DNA from: Streptomyces resistomycificus | GTDB lineage: Bacteria; Actinomycetota; Actinomycetes; Streptomycetales; Streptomycetaceae | Direction of reading: 5' to 3' | Length of the DNA stretch: 64,000 nt | NCBI RefSeq assembly: GCF_001514265.1 | Contig: NZ_KQ949000.1 | Coordinates: 124,001 to 188,000, forward strand | Shown: one piece after another, positions 30,956-39,423 of the stretch | Position numbering within the stretch: the stretch's first letter is position 1 | Layout: each line of letters begins with the position of its first letter | Notes under the pieces: generated by a model | Database searches by the model: none | Told to the model about the DNA's origin: nothing | Seen by the model: only the letters and a program-made list of their open reading frames with translations | Program-made: the position numbers and the translations under genes

Positions 30956-33748
30956 ATGGTCCGGCTCTTGGGTCGATCCGGGGCCCGGTCGACCCGTCGT
31001 CCCAGCGGTCCGCGCCCTTCGTATGCGCCCGACCGCGCTCCGGGGGCGCCCGACGGACAGCCGACGCCCCGGCCGCGGCCGGGGCGGTCGCTCGCTCAGC
31101 GGCCGCGCGGCGCGGGCCGGTCGGGGTCGCGGGCGGCGCTCGGCGGGCGCAGCGTCGCGGGACAGGTGTTCGTCCTGCAGGTGGTGATCGTGCTGCTGCT
31201 GGTCGTCGCCGCCGTGGTGGCCCTCGTGCTCCAGGTGCGGCACGACAGCACGAAGGAGGCCCGCAACCGTTCGGTCGCCGTCGCCGAGGCCTTCGCCAAC
31301 GCGCCGGGCACCCGGGAGGCACTGGGCGCCCCCGACCCGTCGGCGGTGCTCCAGCCGCGCGCGGAGGCGGCCCGCAAGGCGACGAAGGTGGACTTCATCG
31401 TCGTCATGAACACCGACGGCGTGCGCTACAGCCATCCCAAAGAGGACCGCATCGGCAAGAAGTTCGTCGGGACGATCGCCCCCGCGCTGGCCGGGAAGAC
31501 CGTGATCGAGGAGATCACCGGGACGATCGGCCCGCTGGTGCAGGCCGTGGTGCCCATCAAGGCCGACGACGGCTCGGTCGTCGGTCTGGTGTCGGCCGGC
31601 ATCACGACCGAGAGCGTGGGCGGCGCCGCCGACCAGCAGCTGCCGCTGCTGCTGGGCACCGCCGCGGCCGCACTCGCCCTGGCCACCGGGGGCACGGCAC
31701 TGGTGAGCCGTCGGCTGCTGCGCCAGACGCACGGCCTGGGCCCGCACGAGATGACCCGGATGTACGAACACCACGACGCCGTTCTGCACTCCGTACGGGA
31801 GGGCGTGCTCATCGCCGGCGGCGAGGGCACGCTGGTACTCGCCAACGACGAGGCGCGCCGGCTGCTGGACCTGCCGGCCGACGCCGAGGGACGGCACGTG
31901 CTCGACCTCGGTCTCGCCCCCGACACCGCCGGTCTGCTGGCCACCGGTCGGGTCGCCACCGACGAGGTGCACCTGGTGAAGGACCGGCTGCTGGTGATCA
32001 ACCAGCGGCCCACCGACAGCCAGGGCGGCCCGCCCGGTGCGGTCGCCACACTGCGCGACTCCACGGAGCTGCGCGCGCTGTCCGGCCGGGCCGAGGCGGC
32101 GCGGGAGCGCCTGAACATGCTGTACGACGCCGGCGTGGCCATCGGCACGAGTCTGGACGTGACCCGTACCGCCGAGGAACTGGCGGAGCTGGCCGTGCCC
32201 CGGTTCGCGGACTTCGTGACCGTGGACCTGTTCGACGCCGTACTGAGCGGCGGCCAGCCGGAGACGACGGCCTCGCTGCGCCGTACGGCCCTGACCGGGA
32301 TCCGCAAGGACGCCCCGCTGTATCCGGTCGGCCAGCGGATCCGGCTGGTCGACTCCGCCCCGCAGGCGCGCGGTCTGGCCGCGGGGCAGGCCGTCGTGGA
32401 GCCACGGCTGGGCGAGGCCGCCGGCTGGCAGGCGCAGGACCTGGAGCGCTCGGCACAGGTGGTGGCGTACGGCATCCACTCGCTGATCGCGGTGCCGCTG
32501 CGCGCGGGCAATCTGCTGCTCGGGGTGGTCAACTTCTGGCGGTCCGAGAAGCCCGAGCCGTTCGACTCGGACGAGGTGGCTCTCGCCGAGGAGCTGGTCG
32601 CCCGGGCCGCGGTCTCCATCGACAACGCGCGCCGTTACACGCGGGAGCACAACATGGCGGTGACGCTGCAGCGCAGTCTGCTGCCGCGCACCCTGCCCGA
32701 GCAGGACGCCCTGGAGATCGCCTACCGGTATCTGCCCGCCCAGGAGGGCGTCGGCGGCGACTGGTTCGACGTACTGCCGCTGTCCGGCGCCCGGGTCGCG
32801 CTGGTGGTGGGTGACGTCGTCGGACACGGACTGCACGCCGCGGCCACCATGGGACGCCTGCGGACGGCGGTGCACAACTTCTCCGCCCTCGACCTCCCGC
32901 CCGACGAACTCCTCGCACTGCTCGACGAGTTGGTGGGGCGTATCGACCAGGACGAGACCGCGGAGGGCGAGACCGCCCCGGTGACGGGCGCGACCTGTCT
33001 GTACGCCATCTACGATCCCGTCTCCCGGCTGTGCACGATCGCCCGGGCCGGCCACCCGCCGCCCGCCCTGATCCACCCCGACGGCACCGTGGAGTTCCCG
33101 GAGGTGCCGGCCGGGCCCCCGCTCGGCCTGGGGGGCCTGCCCTTCGAGACGGCCGACCTCGAACTGGCCGAGGGCAGCCGCCTCGTGCTCTACACGGACG
33201 GGCTCGTGGAGGACCGGAGCCGGGACATCGACGTGGGTCTGGAGCTGCTGCGCAGCACCCTGGAGCAGGCCGGCCCTTCCCCCGAGGACACCTGCCGGAT
33301 CGTGCTCGACTCCCGGCTGCCCACCCGCGCCAGCGACGACATCGCCCTGATCGTGGCGGGCACCCGGGCCCTGGACGGCCACCGGGTCGCCGAGTGGCAG
33401 GTGCCGTGCGATCCGGCGGCCGTCGGCGAGGTGCGCGCCTCGGTCACCCGTCAGCTCGCCCGATGGGACCTGGAGGAGCTGACGTTCACGACCGAGCTGA
33501 TCCTGAGTGAGCTCGTCACCAACGCGATCCGCTACGGCGGCGACCCCATCCATGTCCGGGTGCTGCACGACCGCACCCTGATCTGCGAGGTCTTCGACAG
33601 CAGCAGCACCTCACCCCATCTGCGGTACGCGGCCATGACCGACGAGGGCGGGCGCGGCCTGTTCCTGGTCGCCCAGCTCTCCGAACGCTGGGGCACCCGC
33701 TACACGCCCGAGGGCAAGGTGATCTGGGCCGAGCAGCCCCTGCCGTGA
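30956..33748 (+). CDS. Membrane SpoIIE-type phosphatase with Cache, PAS, GAF and HATPase domains
   Basis: A 930-residue sensor. After an Arg/Pro-rich N-terminus come a membrane helix (about 72-95, VFVLQVVIVLLLVVAAVVAL), an extracellular sCache-like domain (VDFIVVMNTDGVRYSHP), a second helix (LPLLLGTAAAALALATGGTA), a PAS domain, a GAF domain (about 385-560), a PP2C domain (LQRSLLPRTL, GGDWFDVLP, GDVVGHGLHAAATM, YTDGLVED) and a C-terminal anti-sigma-type HATPase (ILSELVTNAIRYGG). One protein thus joins an anti-sigma kinase-like ATPase with the opposing phosphatase. This fusion is common in Streptomyces partner-switching. No ribosome site is obvious; TAGACA 8 nt before the start may be a -10 for a near-leaderless message. 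Confidence 0.94.
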   Translation: MVRLLGRSGARSTRRPSGPRPSYAPDRAPGAPDGQPTPRPRPGRSLAQRPRGAGRSGSRAALGGRSVAGQVFVLQVVIVLLLVVAAVVALVLQVRHDSTKEARNRSVAVAEAFANAPGTREALGAPDPSAVLQPRAEAARKATKVDFIVVMNTDGVRYSHPKEDRIGKKFVGTIAPALAGKTVIEEITGTIGPLVQAVVPIKADDGSVVGLVSAGITTESVGGAADQQLPLLLGTAAAALALATGGTALVSRRLLRQTHGLGPHEMTRMYEHHDAVLHSVREGVLIAGGEGTLVLANDEARRLLDLPADAEGRHVLDLGLAPDTAGLLATGRVATDEVHLVKDRLLVINQRPTDSQGGPPGAVATLRDSTELRALSGRAEAARERLNMLYDAGVAIGTSLDVTRTAEELAELAVPRFADFVTVDLFDAVLSGGQPETTASLRRTALTGIRKDAPLYPVGQRIRLVDSAPQARGLAAGQAVVEPRLGEAAGWQAQDLERSAQVVAYGIHSLIAVPLRAGNLLLGVVNFWRSEKPEPFDSDEVALAEELVARAAVSIDNARRYTREHNMAVTLQRSLLPRTLPEQDALEIAYRYLPAQEGVGGDWFDVLPLSGARVALVVGDVVGHGLHAAATMGRLRTAVHNFSALDLPPDELLALLDELVGRIDQDETAEGETAPVTGATCLYAIYDPVSRLCTIARAGHPPPALIHPDGTVEFPEVPAGPPLGLGGLPFETADLELAEGSRLVLYTDGLVEDRSRDIDVGLELLRSTLEQAGPSPEDTCRIVLDSRLPTRASDDIALIVAGTRALDGHRVAEWQVPCDPAAVGEVRASVTRQLARWDLEELTFTTELILSELVTNAIRYGGDPIHVRVLHDRTLICEVFDSSSTSPHLRYAAMTDEGGRGLFLVAQLSERWGTRYTPEGKVIWAEQPLP

Positions 33749-33770
33749 CATCTCGGCCGGGGCGAACGCC

Positions 33771-33799
33771 CGCTCATAAAGTGCGCTTATGAGCTCATA
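33771..33799. promoter_or_regulatory. Nested palindromes before the reductase gene
   Basis: GCTCATAA (33772-33779) and TTATGAGC (33787-33794) form a perfect inverted repeat with a 7-nt spacer, and TATGAGCTCATA (33788-33799) is a second perfect palindrome sharing one arm. Three GCTCATA half-sites in under 30 bp suggest cooperative regulator binding. Confidence 0.65.
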
Positions 33800-33819
33800 G
33801 AGTGGACCCGCGTACCAAC

Positions 33820-33846
33820 TTAGGCTTGCCTCAGTTTAGGCTTCCC
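33820..33846. promoter_or_regulatory. Iron-box-like direct repeats (DmdR/DtxR type)
   Basis: TTAGGCTTGCCTCA (33820-33833) matches the inverted-repeat pattern TTAGGC-N2-GCCTAA except for one base, and TTAGGCTTCCC follows 16 bp later. These resemble sites of the iron regulator DmdR1/DtxR. They lie 37-63 nt before the reductase start. Confidence 0.6.
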
Positions 33847-33882
33847 GACGAGACGCCTGTCATCGCTCGAAGGGAACTGATC

Positions 33883-35247
33883 ATGCCCCGCCCCCTGCGG
33901 GTAGCAATCGTCGGCGCCGGCCCCGCCGGGATCTACGCCGCCGACGCCCTGCTCAAGTCCGACGTGGCCGCCGAGCCCGGTGTGTCCATCGACCTCTTCG
34001 AGCGGATGCCGGCCCCGTTCGGCCTGATCCGTTACGGCGTCGCCCCCGACCACCCCCGCATCAAGGGCATCATCACGGCCCTCCACCAGGTGCTCGACAA
34101 GCCGCAGATCCGGCTGTTCGGCAACGTCGACTACCCGTCCGACATCAGCCTGGACGACCTGCGGGCGTTCTACGACGCCGTGATCTTCTCCACCGGCGCG
34201 ACGGCCGACCGCGAGCTGTCCGTCCCCGGCATCGAGCTCGACGGCTCCTACGGCGCGGCGGACTTCGTGTCCTGGTACGACGGCCACCCGGACGTGCCGC
34301 GCACCTGGCCGCTGGAGGCCGAGAAGGTCGCCGTCCTGGGCGTCGGCAACGTCGCTCTGGACGTGGCGCGCATCCTCGCCAAGACCGCGGACGAGCTGCT
34401 GCCGACGGAGATCCCGCCGAACGTCTACGACGGCCTGAAGGCCAACAAGGCGCTGGAGGTCCACGTGTTCGGCCGCCGCGGCCCGGCGCAGGCGAAGTTC
34501 AGCCCGATGGAGCTGCGGGAGCTGGACCACTCCCCCAACATCGAGGTCATCGTCGACCCCGAGGACATCGACTACGACAAGGGCTCGATCGAGACCCGGC
34601 GCGGCAACAAGCAGGCCGACATGGTCGCCAAGACCCTGGAGAACTGGGCGATCCGCGACGTCGGCGACCGTCCGCACAAGCTCTTCCTGCACTTCTTCGA
34701 GTCGCCGACGGAGATCCTCGGCGAGGACGGCAAGGTCGTCGGTCTGCGCACCGAGCGCACCGCGCTGGACGGCACCGGCAACGTCAAGGGCACCGGCGAG
34801 TTCAAGGACTGGGACGTCACCGCGGTCTACCGCGCGGTCGGCTACCTGTCCGACAAGCTGCCGAAGCTGCCCTGGGACATCGACTCGGGCACGGTGCCGG
34901 ACGCGGGCGGCCGGGTCCTCCAGGAGAGCGGCGAGCCCCTGCAGTCCACGTACGTCACCGGCTGGATCCGGCGCGGCCCGGTCGGCCTGATCGGCCACAC
35001 CAAGGGCGACGCGAACGAGACGGTGTCCAACCTGCTCGACGACTTCGCGGGCGGCCGTCTGCAGACGCCCGCTTCGCCCGAGCCCGAGGCCGTGGACGCG
35101 TTCCTCGCCGAGCGGGACGTCCGCTTCACCACCTGGGAGGGCTGGTACAAGCTGGACGCCGCGGAGAAGGCGCTGGGCGAGCCGCAGGGCCGCGCGCGCG
35201 TGAAGCTGGTCGAGCGTGAGGACATGCTCAAGGCGAGCGGCGCGTAG
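33883..35247 (+). CDS. FAD-dependent ferredoxin/adrenodoxin-type NADP reductase (FprA-like)
   Basis: A 454-residue flavoprotein that moves electrons between NADPH and ferredoxin. Motifs: RVAIVGAGPAGIYAADALL (FAD Rossmann), PFGLIRYGVAPDHPRIKGI (adrenodoxin-reductase signature), VAVLGVGNVALDVARIL (NADP site), FGRRGPAQAKFSPMELREL and GWIRRGPVGLIGHTKGDA near the C-terminus. The start at ATG 33883 follows AAGGGA. Mycobacterial FprA is the close functional parallel; partners are small ferredoxins serving cytochromes P450 or desaturases. The iron-box-like sites upstream suggest induction under iron limitation. A hairpin ends the unit. Confidence 0.95.
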   Translation: MPRPLRVAIVGAGPAGIYAADALLKSDVAAEPGVSIDLFERMPAPFGLIRYGVAPDHPRIKGIITALHQVLDKPQIRLFGNVDYPSDISLDDLRAFYDAVIFSTGATADRELSVPGIELDGSYGAADFVSWYDGHPDVPRTWPLEAEKVAVLGVGNVALDVARILAKTADELLPTEIPPNVYDGLKANKALEVHVFGRRGPAQAKFSPMELRELDHSPNIEVIVDPEDIDYDKGSIETRRGNKQADMVAKTLENWAIRDVGDRPHKLFLHFFESPTEILGEDGKVVGLRTERTALDGTGNVKGTGEFKDWDVTAVYRAVGYLSDKLPKLPWDIDSGTVPDAGGRVLQESGEPLQSTYVTGWIRRGPVGLIGHTKGDANETVSNLLDDFAGGRLQTPASPEPEAVDAFLAERDVRFTTWEGWYKLDAAEKALGEPQGRARVKLVEREDMLKASGA

Positions 35248-35257
35248 TCCGACGACC

Positions 35258-35302
35258 ACGGCCTCGGCGGTTCCCGGATCACTCCGGGACCGCCGAGGCC
35301 GT
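35258..35302 (+). terminator. Hairpin terminator after the reductase gene
   Basis: A long stem (35258-35277 with 35284-35302), 13 bp perfect at the base plus 6 bp above a one-base bulge, and a 6-nt loop, 11 nt past the stop. Confidence 0.85.
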
Positions 35303-35351
35303 TGCCTTGTCGTCAGCCGTACGAGTTCGACGCGGTGCACTCGCCTCGGCA

Positions 35352-35708
35352 TCACTCCGGGTGGGCCACGGCCTCCCTCTGGAGTTGGACCGCCGCCAGG
35401 AGGCTCAGCTTCGGCTCCGCCTCGCGCAGCGCCTTCACCGCGGAGACCGAGGCGACGTCTCCCGTGAAGCCGACGGCGGCCAGCCGGGAGCGGACCCAGC
35501 GGGCACGCACCCGGGTTTCGCTGGTGGCGGCGCTGGACTCGACGAGCGCGACGGCCCGTTCCAGGCCCGGGCGTTCCTCGGCCGAGGCGTCGGCCAGCGC
35601 CTCCCGCAGGGCCTCCGCGACCACGTCCGTCTCCCGGACGAGCAGCACGAAGTTGTGCTTCTTGTTCAGTCCCGCGATTCCTGTCATGTGGATCATCGTG
35701 GCCGTCAT
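35352..35708 (-). CDS. Hypothetical helical protein
   Basis: A 118-residue protein with GIAGLNKKHNFVLLVRETDV at the N-terminus, a helical middle (EALREALADASAEERPGLER) and LREAEPKLSLLAAVQLQREA at the end. Start choice is uncertain: ATGs lie at 35708, 35696 and 35687, and AGGCG precedes the first. I recognise no family. It converges on the reductase gene. Confidence 0.6.
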   Translation of the reverse strand: MTATMIHMTGIAGLNKKHNFVLLVRETDVVAEALREALADASAEERPGLERAVALVESSAATSETRVRARWVRSRLAAVGFTGDVASVSAVKALREAEPKLSLLAAVQLQREAVAHPE

Positions 35709-35796
35709 GTTCCGCGCCTGCCAAGCGACTTGAGCAGCCTCAGAGGCTCGGGCCGCCCCCGCGTGCCGCACCGGGCGCGGTGTCCGCGGCCGCCTC

Positions 35797-36006
35797 TCAG
35801 CGGGTGGCGAGGTCGCGGCCGCCCACCACGGCCGGCGCCGCGACCAGCAGGCCCACCTCGCCGAGGGTGGGACGGCTCCGGTCCTGGGTGTCGCGGTCGA
35901 CGTCCCACAGGTAGATCTCGACCATCTCCTCCTCCCGCTCCCGGCGGTAGTACGCGGGGAGCAGCCGCAGGACGCCGCGGTAGCGCGTCTCGAGCAGTGT
36001 GGTCAT
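35797..36006 (-). pseudogene. Truncated HAAS-type membrane protein N-terminus
   Basis: A 69-residue frame with a good ribosome site (GGGAGG 6 nt before ATG 36006). LLETRYRGVLRLLPAYYRRE and REEEMVEIYLWD match the N-terminal helical region of Streptomyces membrane proteins encoded beside PadR regulators. Those proteins continue with membrane helices; here the frame stops after VGLLVAAPAVVGGRDLATR. It is probably a stub, though a small functional protein cannot be excluded. Confidence 0.5.
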
Positions 36007-36079
36007 GCGAGGCCTCCCGCGAGTCCCGGTCCCGCGGCGGTGCCGGATGCGCGGCGGCCTTCGGCGATCCGTTCCCAGG

Positions 36080-36250
36080 ACGTTCCGCCTCCCCCACCAC
36101 GACGGCGACACGTTCCGCTTCGAGACGGTCGGCGAGAACGGGACCGGCCGCTCCGGTGTCACCTTCCGAGACGTCGAGGACGGGAAGGCGACGAGAGTGC
36201 CGGTGGAGGCCTTCGACCAGGAAGGCCTCGATACCTTCACCCGCGGCTGA
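36080..36250 (+). pseudogene. Serine hydrolase (beta-lactamase class C-like) C-terminal remnant
   Basis: About 56 residues (FRLPHHDGDTFRFETVGENG, then GVTFRDVEDGKATRVPVEAF, ending LDTFTRG) correspond to the C-terminal domain that follows the beta-lactamase-like domain in secreted serine hydrolases. No catalytic part precedes it; upstream sequence is occupied by the minus-strand stub. Confidence 0.6.
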
Positions 36251-36253
36251 GCG

Positions 36254-37093
36254 TCACCGCACCGGCTTGCGCCACGTCATGATCTCGGTCGCCGGAAGGC
36301 GCTCCGCGAAGCGGCCTTCGGGTGACGCGAGCCGCAACACCTCACGCAGGTCCCGCTCGAAGTCGTGCAGTCTGTCGCCGAACAGATGGGGCGCGGAGCC
36401 GGAGTGGGAGAACACCCACGCGACGATGTCGTCCGGGGTGCGGTCGACGGCACCCCCGGCCGGCACCACATGCCGTTCGAAGCTCTCGAACCCGGCCCGG
36501 GCGATGACGAGGTCCTCGCGGTTCGGCGTGCCGTTGACGAGCGTCCCCTGTCCCGCCCGGCGCACCGGGCCCAGGTACCGGCGCACCAGATCGCCGATCC
36601 GGTCGTACGGGGGCGCGGGCGACGGCAGCGGCGTCGTCTCAGGGGGCGGGTCCTGGAGATCGCTCATGTGGACGAGGGCGCCGCCCGGCTCCAGCATCTC
36701 CAGCACGGTGGCCGCGACACGGTCGCGGTCGGTCCAGTGGAAGGACTGGGCGAACACCACGACGCGGAACTCACCCAGCCCCGCCGGTAGTTCCTCGGCC
36801 CGGGCGGCCACCCACCGTGCGTGGGGCACCCCACCGCGCCCGGCCCGCCGCGCGGCCTCCGCCAGCATGTCCTCGTCCGGGTCGACGCCGACCGCCTCGG
36901 TGAAGAACCGCGCCATCGCGAGCGTCACGATCCCCGGACCGCAGCCGACGTCCAGGAGCCTGCCCCGTCCGTCAAGACCGAGGGCCCTCGCCAGGGTTTC
37001 GGCGAAACCGGGAGCGTACGGCAGTCGGCCACGCTCGTAGTAGGCCGCGCTTCCCCGGAACAGGGTGCTGTCCCACTGCCATCCCTCAGGCAT
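36254..37093 (-). CDS. Class I SAM-dependent methyltransferase
   Basis: A 279-residue methyltransferase. N-terminal FRGSAAYYERGRLPYAPGFA, motif I RLLDVGCGPGIVTLAMARFF, acidic VGVDPDEDMLAEA and post-motif FAQSFHWTDRDRV match the group of UbiE-like or trans-aconitate-type small-molecule methyltransferases. The substrate is unknown. ATG 37093 is chosen because homologous sequence begins there; the ribosome site is weak and the frame is open upstream to 37252. Its stop lies 3 nt from the end of the serine-hydrolase remnant on the other strand. Confidence 0.85.
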   Translation of the reverse strand: MPEGWQWDSTLFRGSAAYYERGRLPYAPGFAETLARALGLDGRGRLLDVGCGPGIVTLAMARFFTEAVGVDPDEDMLAEAARRAGRGGVPHARWVAARAEELPAGLGEFRVVVFAQSFHWTDRDRVAATVLEMLEPGGALVHMSDLQDPPPETTPLPSPAPPYDRIGDLVRRYLGPVRRAGQGTLVNGTPNREDLVIARAGFESFERHVVPAGGAVDRTPDDIVAWVFSHSGSAPHLFGDRLHDFERDLREVLRLASPEGRFAERLPATEIMTWRKPVR

Positions 37094-37298
37094 CTCGGCA
37101 TCACTCCACGAGCAGGCACGGCCGCCGACGGACGGCGAGCAGGGCTCGCCCCGATGCGGATGGTGGGCGGGCCCTGCTCGACGGGTCATTCTCGCGGGCA
37201 GGTCGCGCCGGGGGCACGGGTGAAGGGTAGTCATCCTGAGTGGTTCCCGCACACCCCGCGCGCGGCACGCACCTGCCGTGTCCGCAACGCCGCCGCGC

Positions 37299-38091
37299 CT
37301 ACGGCAGGATCGAGTCGACGTACCCGCCGTCCACGCGCACGGCCCCGCCGGTCGTGGCGGAGGCCTGCTCGGAGCTCAGGTAGACGACGAGGTTGGCGAT
37401 CTCCTCGGGCTCGATGAGTCGCTGGATCAACGACTGGGGGCGGTGATCGCGCATGAACACCCGCTGGGCCTCGTCCCAGGGCAGGTCACGGTCGACGAGC
37501 TCGTACACGAAGTCCTCGACGCCCCCCGTGTGGGTGGGCCCGGCGATCACGGAGTTGACCGTGACGCCGCTGCCGGCGGCCTCCTTGGCGAAACCGCGGC
37601 TCACCGCGAGCAGCGCGGTCTTCGACATGCCGTAGTGGATCATCTCGGCCGGGACGACGACGGCGGAGTCACTGGCGATGTAGAGGATCCGTCCCCAGCC
37701 GCGGTCCCTCATCCGGGGGAGATACGCGCGGGTCAGGCGGACACCCGCCAGGACGTTGATCTCGAAGTAGCGGCGCCATTCGTCGTCGCTGATCTCCAGC
37801 GCGGGCCTGGGCCCGAAGACGCCGAGGTTGTTGACCAGGACGTCCACCTCTGGGAGCACCTCGACGGCGGGCCGCGCCCTCCTCGGTGCCGACGTCCGCC
37901 GCGACCGGCACGAATCGGCCGTCGGGCACCTGCGACCGCAGCTCGTCGACGCTCTTCTCCAGGCGGTCGGCGTCACGTCCGTTGACGCCGACGCGGGCCC
38001 CGGCGCGGGCGAGACCCGCGGCGATCGCCGCGCCGATGCCCTGGGAGGAGCCGGTGACCAGGGCGGTGCGCCCGGTGAGGTCGAGGTGCAT
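37299..38091 (-). pseudogene. Short-chain dehydrogenase/reductase with a frameshift
   Basis: Two overlapping frames together make one SDR. The first, from ATG 38091, has GRTALVTGSSQGIGAAIAAG (NAD(P) site) and reads to about 37875 (VAADVGTEEGAA). The second continues with VDVLVNNLGVFGPRPALEIS, then ILYIASDSAVVV, the catalytic Tyr/Lys in HYGMSKTALL, and a complete C-terminus ending GGYVDSILP. A one-base shift near 37870-37880 joins them. All catalytic parts are intact, so either the gene broke recently or the sequence holds an indel error. Confidence 0.85.
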
Positions 38092-38261
38092 GGGTCACTC
38101 CGTGTCGTGCGGTCGGGTCGGCACGCTCAGTGCTCCTGCCCACGATCGCGGAGGATGCACGCCGGCGCAGGCCGGGCGGACTCGCGCGCCCCCCACTTGA
38201 TCGCAGGCGGGGGCGAACGGCGATACTGGCCACGCACGTGCCCCCACCTCCAGATGGACTC

Positions 38262-39401
38262 ATGCCGATCTCCCGCACCGCCCGCCCGACTCCTCCGACC
38301 GTATGGCTGGCCCGCGGCCGCCACCCCGGGCCCGACGCCCAGGACGTCGTCCTGCGGCGCCTGCAGCAGCTGAAGGACGCCGGGACCATCGACGACCACG
38401 ACGGGCCGCTCACCGTCGAGGACTCCGCGGAGTCGGCGTTCGAGGCTCGATGGCGGGTCGACGGGAACGTGACGGTGCGGGCTCGTCTGTCGCTTCCGGT
38501 CTCCGTGGACGGCGGGCAGGAATGGGTACTGGCGGCCGAGGCGGAGGGCCCGTGGCAGCAGCGGTGGCCGTCCCCCGCCACCGTGTTCTGGCCCGAGGCT
38601 GCGGACGTTTCCTGGGACGTCGACGCCGCCACCGGCCTGCGCTTGAGGGACGTCAACCGCCTGCCCGCGGACGACAAGGAGATGCGACGCCTGCTCCGGG
38701 ACGCCGTGCGCGGCAGCTGGGCGGTCAACGTGGTCGTGCACGAGGCGATGACCCCGGACGACAGCGGCCGCCGGCCGCTGTCGCGCTTGCTGCCGGCCGG
38801 TCTGCGCCACCGCGTGGTGGAGCACCGCGCCGCCCCGCACCAGCTGCGCGCCGTGAACTGGGCGCTGCGGGAGTTCGACGTGCAGGTGCCTCGGGGCGGT
38901 GCCGTGGTGCTGCCGCCGGCCCCGTCCGACGCCGCGTCGGACGACTTCTCGGTGCGCAGCGTCTTCCTGGACGGCTCGGAGCCGGCCGAACTCGTCGACA
39001 CCCTGACCCGTTTCGTCGCGTCGCCGCGCCCGCTGCCGGACGGGGCCGAGGAGGCCGTCACCGCTCTGCGCGAGCGGTGGCAGCTGCTGACGCTGGAGGA
39101 GGAACTCGCCCGCGAACGCAGGCTCGTCGCCATGTACGCCGAGGCGCTCGACGCCATGACGAAGTCCCGGGACCTGTACCGGGAGGCCGCCGAGCGCGCC
39201 AACGAGGCGCTGACCGCGTACCGCGAGTCAGCGGAAGGCATGGCGGTGCCCCCGTCGTCGCCGAGCGCGCCCGCCGGCTCCCCGCTCCAGCAGCTGACCC
39301 GGACCCTGGAGCGTCTCAGGGGCTCGGCCAAGGGGCCGCGTCCCGGCACGCAGCCCGCCGCAGACGGCGGTCCTGCGCGGGACGACGACGCCGGCCGCTG
39401 A
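38262..39401 (+). CDS. Hypothetical protein with C-terminal coiled coil
   Basis: A 379-residue soluble protein. The N-terminal two-thirds is a mixed fold with APFGS-free, beta-rich segments (VDGNVTVRARLSLPVSVDGG, EWVLAAEAEGPWQQRWPSPA); residues about 300-350 form a charged helix (LTLEEELARERRLVAMYAEA, RDLYREAAERANEALTAY), probably a coiled coil; the tail is Pro/Ser/Gly-rich. I recognise no family. ATG 38262 was preferred; a GTG 24 nt upstream is possible. It is divergent from the broken SDR gene, so it does not depend on it. Confidence 0.65.
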   Translation: MPISRTARPTPPTVWLARGRHPGPDAQDVVLRRLQQLKDAGTIDDHDGPLTVEDSAESAFEARWRVDGNVTVRARLSLPVSVDGGQEWVLAAEAEGPWQQRWPSPATVFWPEAADVSWDVDAATGLRLRDVNRLPADDKEMRRLLRDAVRGSWAVNVVVHEAMTPDDSGRRPLSRLLPAGLRHRVVEHRAAPHQLRAVNWALREFDVQVPRGGAVVLPPAPSDAASDDFSVRSVFLDGSEPAELVDTLTRFVASPRPLPDGAEEAVTALRERWQLLTLEEELARERRLVAMYAEALDAMTKSRDLYREAAERANEALTAYRESAEGMAVPPSSPSAPAGSPLQQLTRTLERLRGSAKGPRPGTQPAADGGPARDDDAGR

Positions 39402-39423
39402 CGCCCGCGGGGGGGCGTCGACG

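Noticed and set aside
30542..33568. A 1008-codon minus-strand frame
   Set aside because: It is antisense to the membrane SpoIIE-type phosphatase; the His/Gln/Arg-rich composition is typical of antisense frames in high-GC DNA.
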